Source: Flavobacterium quisquiliarum
GTDB lineage: Bacteria > Bacteroidota > Bacteroidia > Flavobacteriales > Flavobacteriaceae
Assembly: GCF_019308285.1 (NCBI RefSeq)
Contig: NZ_WWEM01000039.1
Coordinates: 186,001-250,000 of the forward strand
Reading direction: 5' to 3'
Length of the DNA: 64,000 nt
A model generated the notes under the pieces. The model saw only the letters and a program-made list of their open reading frames with translations. It was not told where the DNA came from and did not search any database. Positions 24,624 to 33,400 of this stretch are shown here, piece after piece. Position numbers and translations under genes: made by a program. The first letter of the stretch is position 1. Every line of letters starts with the position of its first letter.

Positions 24624-27600
24624 TCACAAATTTACCACTTCAATTTGCGACCCAATATACACCAATGCCTTTTTTAACACTTTGTATCCCAAATCTTCAA
24701 TCGCGTCTTGATATTCCTGAATTTGCTGTTGATATTTTGCGTTAACAGCTCCAGTTTTATAATCCAGCAGAAAAGCTTCTTTATTTTCTAAAAAAACAAC
24801 TCTGTCTGGCTTTAAAATTCTTCCTTGTTTTTGAACAATGGTCTGTTCGTTTAAAACTGTATGACTTCCATTAAAACAGACTGCCAATTCAGGATGATTT
24901 ACAATTTCACTTAACGTATTCAAAACCTGATCGACCTGATCATAAGTTACCAAGCCATTTTCCAGTGCTTTTGTTACCGCCAAATCAATATCTGACTTAT
25001 CTTTTACAAAAGCCAAAATTTCATGCACAACATTCCCATAAGAAATTGCTTCCTGCTGGTGCGTTCCCCACATTAAAGCTTCTCGCTGGGCAATTTTTAT
25101 GTTTTTCGGATTTAAAACTTCTTTTACTATCGGAATTGATTTTACCAAATCGACAGTTTTCGAGGCTTTCGAAAGCCTCATTTTATCACCGAATTCATAA
25201 TTTAATTTTGCTTCATCATAAACCCCTTCATGAATTAAAAATTTAATAAAAAAAGAAGCCATATTATTTGGATATTCCCCGTCTTTTCTTGCTTCAAGCG
25301 ATTGTGAAATCACATACAACTGCTCTTCTGCACGAGTCAGCGCCACATAAAGCACATTGATATTATCCAGCAGTTCTTCTTGTTTTTTCAAATTAAAAAC
25401 TGCCGACGCACTTTCTCCAAAACTTTCCACGACACTGCTGTTATCTACAAGTGCTTTCGGAACTCCTAAATCAACTTCGTCTGTATCCAACCATAATTTA
25501 TCTTTTGGTTTACGATTGTAATCTTCGTCTGCAAAAGGCATAATTACAACTGGAAACTCCAATCCTTTCGATTTATGAATGGTCATAATACGAACTGCAT
25601 TATTTCCCTCTGGAGATGGAATACTATATTTTTCTCCATTTTTATCCCAGAAAACTAAAAAATCTGCTACACCTGACTGATTTCTAATATCGCGTTCCAA
25701 CACAATATCTAGAAAAAACTGGACATAAGCATTCCCTTCTGACGGAAGAATAAATTTAGAAATTATAATTTCCACTGCTTCGTAAAGGGATTTCTTTCGA
25801 ACATCTTTAAAAGAAAACGAAACATCAAAAGTTAAAAGCCAGTCTTCAAATTCTTTTTCTATTTTATGATTCATTCCCATCGCAATGAAATCATGAACCG
25901 GCATTGCCAAATCTTTTGTTGAAGCTAAAAAGTGAAGGAAATTTGCTTTTGACTCTAAATCAGCACTGTTGCTCAAATAACGAAGTAAATGAATAATCAA
26001 CCGAACTTCTGAAGCATTTTGAACCATCAAAGTTTCGGAAGATAAAAGCGGCACTCCCTGTTCGGTTAAATAATTGGCAACTGCAATTCCTTGACCTCTT
26101 TTACGAGTTAAAATCACAATATCTTTATATTCGAATCCTTGCTTTACAACTTCATGAATGGTATTTAAAGTAGCAAGAACATACAAATCCGATTTTTCCA
26201 CAACTTCTTCTTCATCAGCAGCTTCATTTTTTTCTGCAATTGGAAGAAAGGAAATATTGACATAACCGCCTTTTTTCGAGTTTGTATTTTGAAAACTATG
26301 ATTTTCATACAAATCTTTATAATCTTCATTCGAAAACTCAGCTGAAATGAGCTTAAAAAAAGCATTATTAAATTCAATCACTTCGCTATAACTGCGATAA
26401 TTGGTATTTAAATGCTTAATCTCTTTATCCGGATTATTGAACGGATTTACCTCTTTGCTCAATTCAATAAATTGTTCTGCTTTTCCTCCACGCCATCTAT
26501 AAATAGATTGTTTAGGATCGCCAACAATCATCAAAGTGCCTTTATTTCCAAAATCATCTAAACCCGAAAGAGAATTATCTATTAATGGAATTAAATTCTG
26601 CCACTGCATTTCGGAAGTATCCTGAAATTCATCAATAAAAAAATGACGATAACGCTCTCCCAAACGTTCATAAATAAAAGGTGCCGGCTGATTCTGAATT
26701 TCACGATGAATGATCGCATTAAATTCAGAAATGGACAAAATATTTTGTTCCGACTGGATTTTCGACAATTCATTGCTAACCGTATTCAGCAAAGAAAGCG
26801 GTGTGATATTCTTCAAGAAAGCCTTATAAAAATCTCTTTTTTCAAAGTTTTGATAAACCTCTTTTAAAACCTGAAGCAATTCGGGAATAATATTCTCTAT
26901 TAACGCCCTGTCTTTTGCAGTTTTATTAATGGCAATATCTTCAAATTCATGAAATGTTTTATTTTTCGGATTGAATTTCCCGTCGCGAATACTTTCTAAA
27001 TGGTTTGGAAAAGTTCCTCTGGAAAATGATTTTGGATCAATTCCGTTTTTATCAATTAATTCAATTGCTTTAACAGCCAATCCTGCATTTGTTTCTTCTA
27101 GCCCCTTGCAGAGTTCTTGCATCTTTTTTTTAATCTCTACAAACTCTCCGATCGTTTTATCCTGAAAATGCAGAATTTCGTTTCGGTTATTTTCATTTAA
27201 AACCAATCTTCCAGTATCGAGAATTTCACGCGAAATATCCCAGCTTTTATCATCATCGGTTTTTTCCATTGTAAAATCGATGAGCAGTTTGGTCAGCGTT
27301 TCATCCTCTCCTGCCTGCGCAATAATGGCATCAACCGCTTCAACCAACAAATTCTCTGTATCCAAAGTAACTTCAAAAGTCATTGGAAGATTTAGATCAT
27401 GTGCAAAAGCGCGAATAACCTTATGCGTGAATTTATCAATGGTAGAAATATCAAAAGCCGCATAATTATGAATTAAGTGCTTTATGATCTGCTGTGATTT
27501 GGTTTTAATTTTAATAACCGAAAGTCCTGTTTCGCGAGACAAGTCTTCCATCAAATCAACTGATTTTGGAGACGGATCGTCTTTGGCGAATTCAGACAGA

Positions 27601-27782
27601 TTACCAACGATACGGCTTTTCATTTCATGAACGGCCTTATTGGTAAATGTGATGGCAAGGATATTTCTATAAGCATCGTTCTTTGGTGAAGAAAGAATAA
27701 TCTTCAAATATTCCTTTACCAATGTATACGTCTTTCCTGATCCCGCAGAAGCATCATAAATAGAAAAAGACGGACTTTGCAT
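24624..27782 (-). CDS. UvrD-like helicase with C-terminal nuclease, AddA-like
   Basis: This 1052-residue superfamily 1 helicase with a RecB-type nuclease processes DNA double-strand ends for recombination. Motif I is YDASAGSGKTYTLVKEYL (residues 9-26). Other motifs include FTNKAVHEMKSRI (Ia), FIDEFQDTSEMQW (II), IVGDPKQSIYRWRGG (III), LNTNYRS (IV), VRIMTIHKSKGLEFPVV (V) and LYVALTRAEEQLY (VI). The C-terminal nuclease has FLLDYKTGAVNAKYQQQI. It pairs with the AddB-like gene at 18955, although ompA and kbl separate them. Confidence 0.92.
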   Translation of the reverse strand: MQSPSFSIYDASAGSGKTYTLVKEYLKIILSSPKNDAYRNILAITFTNKAVHEMKSRIVGNLSEFAKDDPSPKSVDLMEDLSRETGLSVIKIKTKSQQIIKHLIHNYAAFDISTIDKFTHKVIRAFAHDLNLPMTFEVTLDTENLLVEAVDAIIAQAGEDETLTKLLIDFTMEKTDDDKSWDISREILDTGRLVLNENNRNEILHFQDKTIGEFVEIKKKMQELCKGLEETNAGLAVKAIELIDKNGIDPKSFSRGTFPNHLESIRDGKFNPKNKTFHEFEDIAINKTAKDRALIENIIPELLQVLKEVYQNFEKRDFYKAFLKNITPLSLLNTVSNELSKIQSEQNILSISEFNAIIHREIQNQPAPFIYERLGERYRHFFIDEFQDTSEMQWQNLIPLIDNSLSGLDDFGNKGTLMIVGDPKQSIYRWRGGKAEQFIELSKEVNPFNNPDKEIKHLNTNYRSYSEVIEFNNAFFKLISAEFSNEDYKDLYENHSFQNTNSKKGGYVNISFLPIAEKNEAADEEEVVEKSDLYVLATLNTIHEVVKQGFEYKDIVILTRKRGQGIAVANYLTEQGVPLLSSETLMVQNASEVRLIIHLLRYLSNSADLESKANFLHFLASTKDLAMPVHDFIAMGMNHKIEKEFEDWLLTFDVSFSFKDVRKKSLYEAVEIIISKFILPSEGNAYVQFFLDIVLERDIRNQSGVADFLVFWDKNGEKYSIPSPEGNNAVRIMTIHKSKGLEFPVVIMPFADEDYNRKPKDKLWLDTDEVDLGVPKALVDNSSVVESFGESASAVFNLKKQEELLDNINVLYVALTRAEEQLYVISQSLEARKDGEYPNNMASFFIKFLIHEGVYDEAKLNYEFGDKMRLSKASKTVDLVKSIPIVKEVLNPKNIKIAQREALMWGTHQQEAISYGNVVHEILAFVKDKSDIDLAVTKALENGLVTYDQVDQVLNTLSEIVNHPELAVCFNGSHTVLNEQTIVQKQGRILKPDRVVFLENKEAFLLDYKTGAVNAKYQQQIQEYQDAIEDLGYKVLKKALVYIGSQIEVVNL

Positions 27783-27838
27783 AATTTGATTTTTTTGTAT
27801 CGTAAAAATAACACAATAAAATTAAATCCCAATAATGA

Positions 27839-27900
27839 AAAATTCCAAATTCTAACATCTGTTTGCTGCGAATGCCTCAAATATTAGAATTTGGAATTTT
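27839..27900. repeat. Inverted repeat with AATTCCAAATTCTAA arms
   Basis: The 17-base arms (27839-27855 and 27884-27900) are exact complements around a 28-base loop, lying between addA-like and lspA. The arm belongs to the AATTCCAAATTC hairpin set seen at 43705, 53990 and 58643. Confidence 0.72.
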
Positions 27901-27922
27901 GAAAATTTTAGATTTTTTAAAT

Positions 27923-28522
27923 TTATGCGTGTTTTGGAAATGCTTTTTTATTGAAGACCAAAAGTATACCTACTCCGGTAGATATTGCCATATCGGCAAC
28001 ATTAAAAATAGCATTAAAAAAAGCAAAGTGCTTTCCTCCGAAAATAGGAAGCCACGTTGGAAGATTACCTTCCCAAATAGGAAAATAAAACATATCTACA
28101 ACCAAACCATGAAACCAAGTTCCGTATGGAGCTGGAGAAAAGATTGTAGCCAAATTATGCGTACTGTCGTCAAAAATAACTCCGTAGAAAACAGAATCGA
28201 TAATATTTCCTGCTGCACCAGCAAAGATTAAAGCAATAGCAACTATTAAATAAGTAGATTGACGTTTCTTCACCACATCAGAAAGCCACCAACCGATTCC
28301 GAAAACCGCAAAAATTCTAAAAACAGTTAAAATCAGTTTTCCATATTCTCCTGGGATTTTTGTCCCCCAAGCCATACCTTCATTTTCGATAAAATGAATT
28401 CTAAACCAATCAAAAATCATGACTTCTTCTCCAAGAACGAAATTTGTCTTGACATAAATTTTAGAAAGCTGATCTATAATTAAAACTAGGAAAATAAGTA
28501 AATACGCTTTTCGTAATGACAT
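27923..28522 (-). CDS. lspA: Lipoprotein signal peptidase (signal peptidase II)
   Basis: This inner-membrane aspartyl protease cleaves signal peptides from prolipoproteins after diacylglyceryl transfer. The 199-residue protein has four transmembrane segments and the conserved motifs: IDQLSK near the N-terminus, ENEGMAWG, GAAGNIID, the catalytic Asp143 in HGLVVDMF, and Asp177 in FNVADMAIS. The gap between the two catalytic aspartates carries about 15 extra residues (EGNLPTWLPIFGGK), which I recall as common in Bacteroidota. A downstream partner of ileS and dksA in many Bacteroidota, it is separated from them here by the roadblock module. Confidence 0.95.
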   Translation of the reverse strand: MSLRKAYLLIFLVLIIDQLSKIYVKTNFVLGEEVMIFDWFRIHFIENEGMAWGTKIPGEYGKLILTVFRIFAVFGIGWWLSDVVKKRQSTYLIVAIALIFAGAAGNIIDSVFYGVIFDDSTHNLATIFSPAPYGTWFHGLVVDMFYFPIWEGNLPTWLPIFGGKHFAFFNAIFNVADMAISTGVGILLVFNKKAFPKHA

Positions 28523-28561
28523 TTTATTATTTTTTTGATGGGCAAAAATAGCAATTAAATC

Positions 28562-28587
28562 AAAAAAAACGCTCCCAATGGAGCGTT
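28562..28587 (-). terminator. Terminator of the 72-codon gene
   Basis: The stem AACGCTCC / GGAGCGTT has a CAAT loop and a preceding A-tract (a U-tract on the minus strand). It lies between the 72-codon gene and lspA, so lspA must have its own promoter or depend on readthrough. Confidence 0.82.
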
Positions 28588-28642
28588 AATTCTTTTCTGA
28601 TAAGTAAACTAAGCTTATCTGCTAATCTAAACCCAATAAAGC

Positions 28643-28861
28643 TTACTTGTTCACAGGAGCTTTTGCTGCCGTTTTTGCTGGACTGTCGGAGAAAAAATCT
28701 GAGATAGATTTGAATATCCCTTTACTTTCTTTTCCGGCAGCAAGCTTCTTTGCTTCACCTTTTTTAACATCAGCTTTAAATTTGATGCGCAGTTTTTCAA
28801 AATCCTTCATTCTACGCTCTACGTCAGAGTTTACTTCTTTGAATTTCAATACTTTAGCCAT
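28643..28861 (-). CDS. Small basic protein (72 aa) divergent from roadblock module 2
   Basis: The lysine-rich helical protein starts MAKVLKFKEVNSDVERRMKD, continues FEKLRIKFKADVKKGEAKK and GKESKGIFKSISDFFSDSPA, and ends AKTAAKAPVNK. The amphipathic GIFKSISDFFS segment matches the position and style of the tail of the 47-residue protein at 18626. It is divergent from the roadblock pair at 29042, with a 180-bp spacer, and has its own terminator. No family is recognised. The Ala/Pro/Lys-rich C-terminus is probably disordered. Confidence 0.72.
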   Translation of the reverse strand: MAKVLKFKEVNSDVERRMKDFEKLRIKFKADVKKGEAKKLAAGKESKGIFKSISDFFSDSPAKTAAKAPVNK

Positions 28862-29041
28862 AATGTAAGTTTTTTACAGTAAATAATTTAAATTATTAAC
28901 GATTTGGTACTACAATGATACATAATTTAATTTATATTTGTTAAATAAAATTAACACTTGTTTAGGATGATTCAAGATTAATTTAAAACCAAATACCAAA
29001 AACAAACCGAATTTAACATTCCTCCCTAAATCCTACAAATC

Positions 29042-29398
29042 ATGAATGAAATCACAACTACACTGAATGACTTTCTTGTCAGCACAAAATCAACGGCAGC
29101 ATTAATCCTAAATGGAAAAGGAAAATTAATCACTTCCTTAAACCTTGACTACGGGGACAGTATCGCCGCCATGAGCGCCGCAATCTTATCAATGAGCGAA
29201 AAATTCTTAATTGATTTAGAAAAAGGCTCTTTAAAACAATTGTACCTCAAAAGTGCCGAAGGCGTTATTGTTGGAAACAAAATAAGCGGTTCTAATTTTA
29301 TCGTAGCCTTTTCAAAAGAAGGCAGCAACTTAGCATTATTGATGCGTTCAACAGAAGAAGTATCTGCTGAATTAAGCAAAAATTCCCTACTGAAATAA
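29042..29398 (+). CDS. Roadblock/LC7 domain protein, first gene of module 2
   Basis: The 118-residue protein has the roadblock sequence pattern: STAALILNGKGKLITSLNLD (strands), YGDSIAAMSAAILSMSEKF (helix), GSLKQLYLKSAEGVIVGNK and NFIVAFSKEGSNLALLMRS. It is paralogous to the gene at 18015. Bacterial members act as GTPase regulators or dimeric scaffolds, but the partner here is unknown. The gene is 33 bp upstream of the second roadblock gene. A TATATTTG word at 28933-28940 may be part of its promoter, though the leader would be about 100 nt. Confidence 0.78.
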   Translation: MNEITTTLNDFLVSTKSTAALILNGKGKLITSLNLDYGDSIAAMSAAILSMSEKFLIDLEKGSLKQLYLKSAEGVIVGNKISGSNFIVAFSKEGSNLALLMRSTEEVSAELSKNSLLK

Positions 29399-29431
29399 CA
29401 TACATCTATTAACAAACAAACCCACATCACT

Positions 29432-29812
29432 ATGAGTAATGACTTTTTAAACGTGTTTTTAAATGAAATGAAAACTAACGTAAACGGCTTTATTGCTGTC
29501 GCTGTAACAGAGATTGAGTCTGGATTAAGCTTTGGAAATTTAACAGTCGATCCAGGTTTTGACCCAGAACTTGCCGCAGCTTATAACCTCGAAGTTGTAA
29601 AAGCAAAACTAAATGCCGTAAAAGCACTAGGTCTAAACCAGGATATTGAAGATATTTTGATTACACTTTCGAATCAAATTCACATTATCGATATCTCTCC
29701 AAATAAAAAATTCATGATCTACTTAGCTGCAGATGCATCAAAAGCTAATTTAGGTATGACGAGAGCTATTTTAAGAAAACACAAAGCTGATGTTGAAAAA
29801 AATCTAGCTTAA
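29432..29812 (+). CDS. Roadblock/LC7-type protein, second gene of module 2
   Basis: The 126-residue protein is a clear paralogue of the gene at 17613: NGFIAVAVTEIESGLSF, GFDPELAAAYNLEVVKAKLN, DILITLSNQIHIIDISP and YLAADASKANLGMTRAIL are shared segments. Identity is about 65-70 percent over about 100 residues by eye, higher than the identity between the first genes of the modules. The higher conservation of this member suggests it holds the core function. It is followed by a strong terminator. Confidence 0.72.
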   Translation: MSNDFLNVFLNEMKTNVNGFIAVAVTEIESGLSFGNLTVDPGFDPELAAAYNLEVVKAKLNAVKALGLNQDIEDILITLSNQIHIIDISPNKKFMIYLAADASKANLGMTRAILRKHKADVEKNLA

Positions 29813-29835
29813 TAACTTTACTTTTCTTTACTGTT

Positions 29836-29867
29836 GAACTGTCTCTAACCAAGACAGTTCTTTTTTT
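29836..29867 (+). terminator. Terminator of roadblock module 2
   Basis: The stem GAACTGTCT / AGACAGTTC is followed by seven T residues, 24 bp after the stop. The rest of the 237-bp spacer to dksA shows nothing else except the dksA terminator. Confidence 0.85.
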
Positions 29868-30003
29868 GCACAGTCTCAGACCAATATCTTTTTCATTCTT
29901 ACAAAAAGATATGGTTATTTTAGAACACAAAATTCACAAACATAAACATTTTCTTTCAAACCAAAAACACTTCAAACTAAGACAAATCACTAAAACATTA
30001 AAC

Positions 30004-30032
30004 AAAAAAAACGCCCCTAAAAGGAGCGTTTA
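30004..30032 (-). terminator. Terminator of the ileS-dksA transcript
   Basis: The stem AAACGCCCCT / AGGAGCGTTT (one mismatch) has a preceding A-tract. It lies 18 bp beyond the DksA-like stop on the minus strand. Confidence 0.8.
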
Positions 30033-30049
30033 ATTGGAGTTTATTTTTA

Positions 30050-30430
30050 TTATCTCTGCAAGTTTTTAGCTTCGATACTCATTGTTGCATGAGGAACGAT
30101 TTTAAGCCTTTCTTTGCTAATTAATTTACCTGTTACTTTGCAAATACCGTATGTTTTGTTTTCAACACGGAAAAGTGCGTTTTTTAGATCACGAATGAAC
30201 TTCTCTTGTCTGATAGCCAACTGAGAGTTTGCTTCTTTAGACATTGTTTCACTTCCTTCTTCAAAAGCTTTAAAAGTTGGAGAAGTATCGTCAGTTCCGT
30301 TATTCAAATCATTCATATAGGCACTTTTGATCAAGTCAAGATCTTCTTGTGCTTTTTTAATTTTTGCTTGGATTATTTCTTTGAACTCCGCTAAGTCAGC
30401 GTCTGAGTACCTTGTAATTTCATCTATCAT
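30050..30430 (-). CDS. DksA/TraR-like transcription regulator with degenerate zinc finger
   Basis: The 126-residue protein has a long N-terminal helical hairpin (residues 10-80: FKEIIQAKIKKAQEDLDLIK, then SNSQL-type helix) and a C-terminal DksA/TraR domain reading YGICKVTGKLISKERLKIVP. In canonical DksA this domain is a four-cysteine zinc finger. Here one Cys remains, and the others are Thr, Ser-Ile and Ala positions (ATMSIEAKNL). Family members bind the RNA polymerase secondary channel and modulate transcription with ppGpp. It follows ileS by 11 bp, so they are co-transcribed. Confidence 0.88.
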   Translation of the reverse strand: MIDEITRYSDADLAEFKEIIQAKIKKAQEDLDLIKSAYMNDLNNGTDDTSPTFKAFEEGSETMSKEANSQLAIRQEKFIRDLKNALFRVENKTYGICKVTGKLISKERLKIVPHATMSIEAKNLQR

Positions 30431-30441
30431 GGTATTATACT

Positions 30442-33400
30442 TTATTTTGAAATTAATATCATTGTTCTAATATCATCAAACTCAATTTCTGTGCCGTTTT
30501 CTAAAGCGTCAACAAAAACTAAGTCGTCTGTTAATGTTTCAGACTTAATATACTCTTCGTTTTTCAAAATGGCATCTTCTAAAATACCATCTCTTTTTAT
30601 TTGTACCTTAATTTTATCAGTAACCTCAAATCCCGAATCTTTACGGATATTCTGAATTCTGTTTACTAACTCTCTTGCGATACCTTCATTTTTTAATTCT
30701 TCAGATATTGTGATGTCTAACGCAACTGTGATTCCGTTTGAATTTGCAACTAACCACCCTTCGATATCCTGTGATGTTATCTCGACGTCTTCTAGTGATA
30801 AAGTTACATTATTTCCAGAAATAACAATATCCAGCATTCCCTGCTTGTCCAGCTGATTGATCTGTTCTGCAGAAAAACCTTGTATCTCCTTAGAAATCAA
30901 GCCCATGTCTTTCCCAAAACGAGGCCCAAGAGCTTTAAAATTAGGCTTAATCTGCTTTACTAAAATACCAGAAGCATCGTCTAAAAGTTCGATTTCTTTC
31001 ACGTTTACTTCGGCTTTTACTAAGTCAGAAATAGCTTCGATTTCAGCACGCTGATTCTCGTCAAGCACCGGAATCATTACCTTTTGCAGAGGTTGACGAA
31101 CTTTTATCATCTCTTTTTTACGCAGTGATAAAACCAAAGATGAGATTGTTTGCGCCTTCTGCATTTTGCTTTCCAACGTTTTATTAACAAAGTTTTCGAC
31201 AAATTTCGGGAATTCAGCCAAGTGAACACTAGCAAAATCCTCGGTTCCCGTAGATGTTGTCAAATCTCTGTACAATTTATCCATAAAAAACGGAGCAACC
31301 GGAGCGCTTAATTTACTGATTGTAAGCAAACATGTATAAAGCGTTTGGTAAGCTGCAATTTTATCTTTTGCATATTCACCCTTCCAGAAACGACGACGAC
31401 ATAAACGAACGTACCAGTTACTTAAGTTTTCCTGAACGAAATCAGAAATAGCTCTAGTCGCTTTAGTTGGCTCATAATCTTCGTAACATTCATCAACGAA
31501 TTTGATTAACGAATGCAATTCAGAAATAATCCATTGATCGATTTCTGGTCTTTCGTTTAACGGGATTTCAGCTTCAGCATATTTAAATCCGTCGATGTTT
31601 GCATATAACGAGAAGAATGAATAGGTATTGTAAAGTGTTCCGAAGAATTTACGTTTCACCTCAGCAATTCCTTCAAGGTCAAACTTCAGGTTATCCCACG
31701 GATTTGCATTCATAATCATATACCAGCGTGTAGCATCAGGGCCGTTTTCTGCAATGGTTTTAAATGGGTCTATCGTATTTCCTTTACTCTTAGACATTTT
31801 AATTCCATTTTTATCCAAAACAAGACCATTTGAAACTACGTTTTTGTACGCTACTTTATCAAAAACTAAAGTTCCGATTGCGTGTAAGGTATAAAACCAT
31901 CCACGTGTCTGATCCACTCCTTCAGCAATAAAATTAGCAGGAAAATCTTTGTTTCCATCAATTTTATCCTGGTTCTCAAAAGGATAGTGCCATTGTGCAT
32001 AAGGCATTGCTCCAGAATCGAACCAAACGTCGATTAGATCACTTTCGCGCTTCATTGGTTTCCCGGAAGCAGAAACTAAAGTGATAGCATCAACAACATT
32101 TTTGTGTAAGTCAATTAAATCATAATTTGACTCAGCCATGTTTCCTATTTCAAAACCTTTAAACGGATTTTCTTTTTGGAAACCTGCTTCGATCGACTTT
32201 TCGATTGCATTGTACAATTCTTCAACAGAACCAATAATAACTTCTTCAGTTTTATCTTCTGTTCTCCAAATTGGCAAAGGAATTCCCCAATATCTAGAAC
32301 GAGATAAGTTCCAATCGTTGGCATTTTTAAGCCAATTTCCAAAACGTCCTTCACCAGTAGATTTAGGTTTCCAATTGATAGTTTCGTTCAGGTCGAACAT
32401 TCTATCTTTTACATCGGTTACTTTGATGAACCATGAATCTAGAGGATAGTATAATAACGGCTCGTCTGTTCTCCAGCTGTGTGGATAACTGTGCACGTAT
32501 TTTTCAACTTTAAATGCTTTGTTTTCTTCTTTAAGACGAATTGCAATTTCAACATCTACAGATTTCTCCGGAGCTTGTCCTGCATCGTAATATTCGTTTT
32601 TAACGTATTTACCTGCTAAATCACCTAAATGTGAAGTAAATTTCCCTTGTAAATCTACCAAAGGAACTGCGGTTCCGTTTTCGTCCAAAACCAACATTGG
32701 CGGCACTTCTGGCTTTGCTTCTTTAGCTACTTTAGCATCATCAGCACCAAAAGTCGGCGCTGTATGCACGATTCCTGTTCCATCTTCTGTTGTAACGAAA
32801 TCTCCTGAAATTACTCTAAATGCATTTTCAGCATTTTGATATGGCAATACGTAAGGCAACAATTGCTCGTAACGGATTTCAACTAAATCCGCTCCTTTTG
32901 TTTCAGTTAAGATTTTGTATGGTAATTTTTTATCGCCGTTTTTCACATTGTCAAAATCAGCATCATCTTCGCTTAAGAAATATCCTTTTCCGAATTGTTT
33001 TCCAACTAAGTTTTTAGCCAAAATCACATTGATTGGCTCAAAAGTATATTGATTGAAAGTTTTAACTAAAACATAATCGATTTTTGGACCAACTGTCAAA
33101 GCTGTATTTGATGGCAATGTCCAAGGAGTTGTCGTCCAAGCTAAAATGTGAATATCTCCAAAACCTTGCAAGAATGAAGGCAAAGTTTCTGGAAGCGTTT
33201 TAAACTGCGCTACAATTGTAGTATCAGTTACATCACGGTAAGCTCCAGGCTGATTTACTTCGTGAGAAGATAATCCTGTTCCTGCTTTTGGAGAATATGG
33301 CTGAATTGTGTATCCTTTGTACAACAAACCTTTATCATAGATTTGTTTCAAAAGCCACCAAACCGATTCCATATATTTTGGCTTATAAGTCACATACGGA

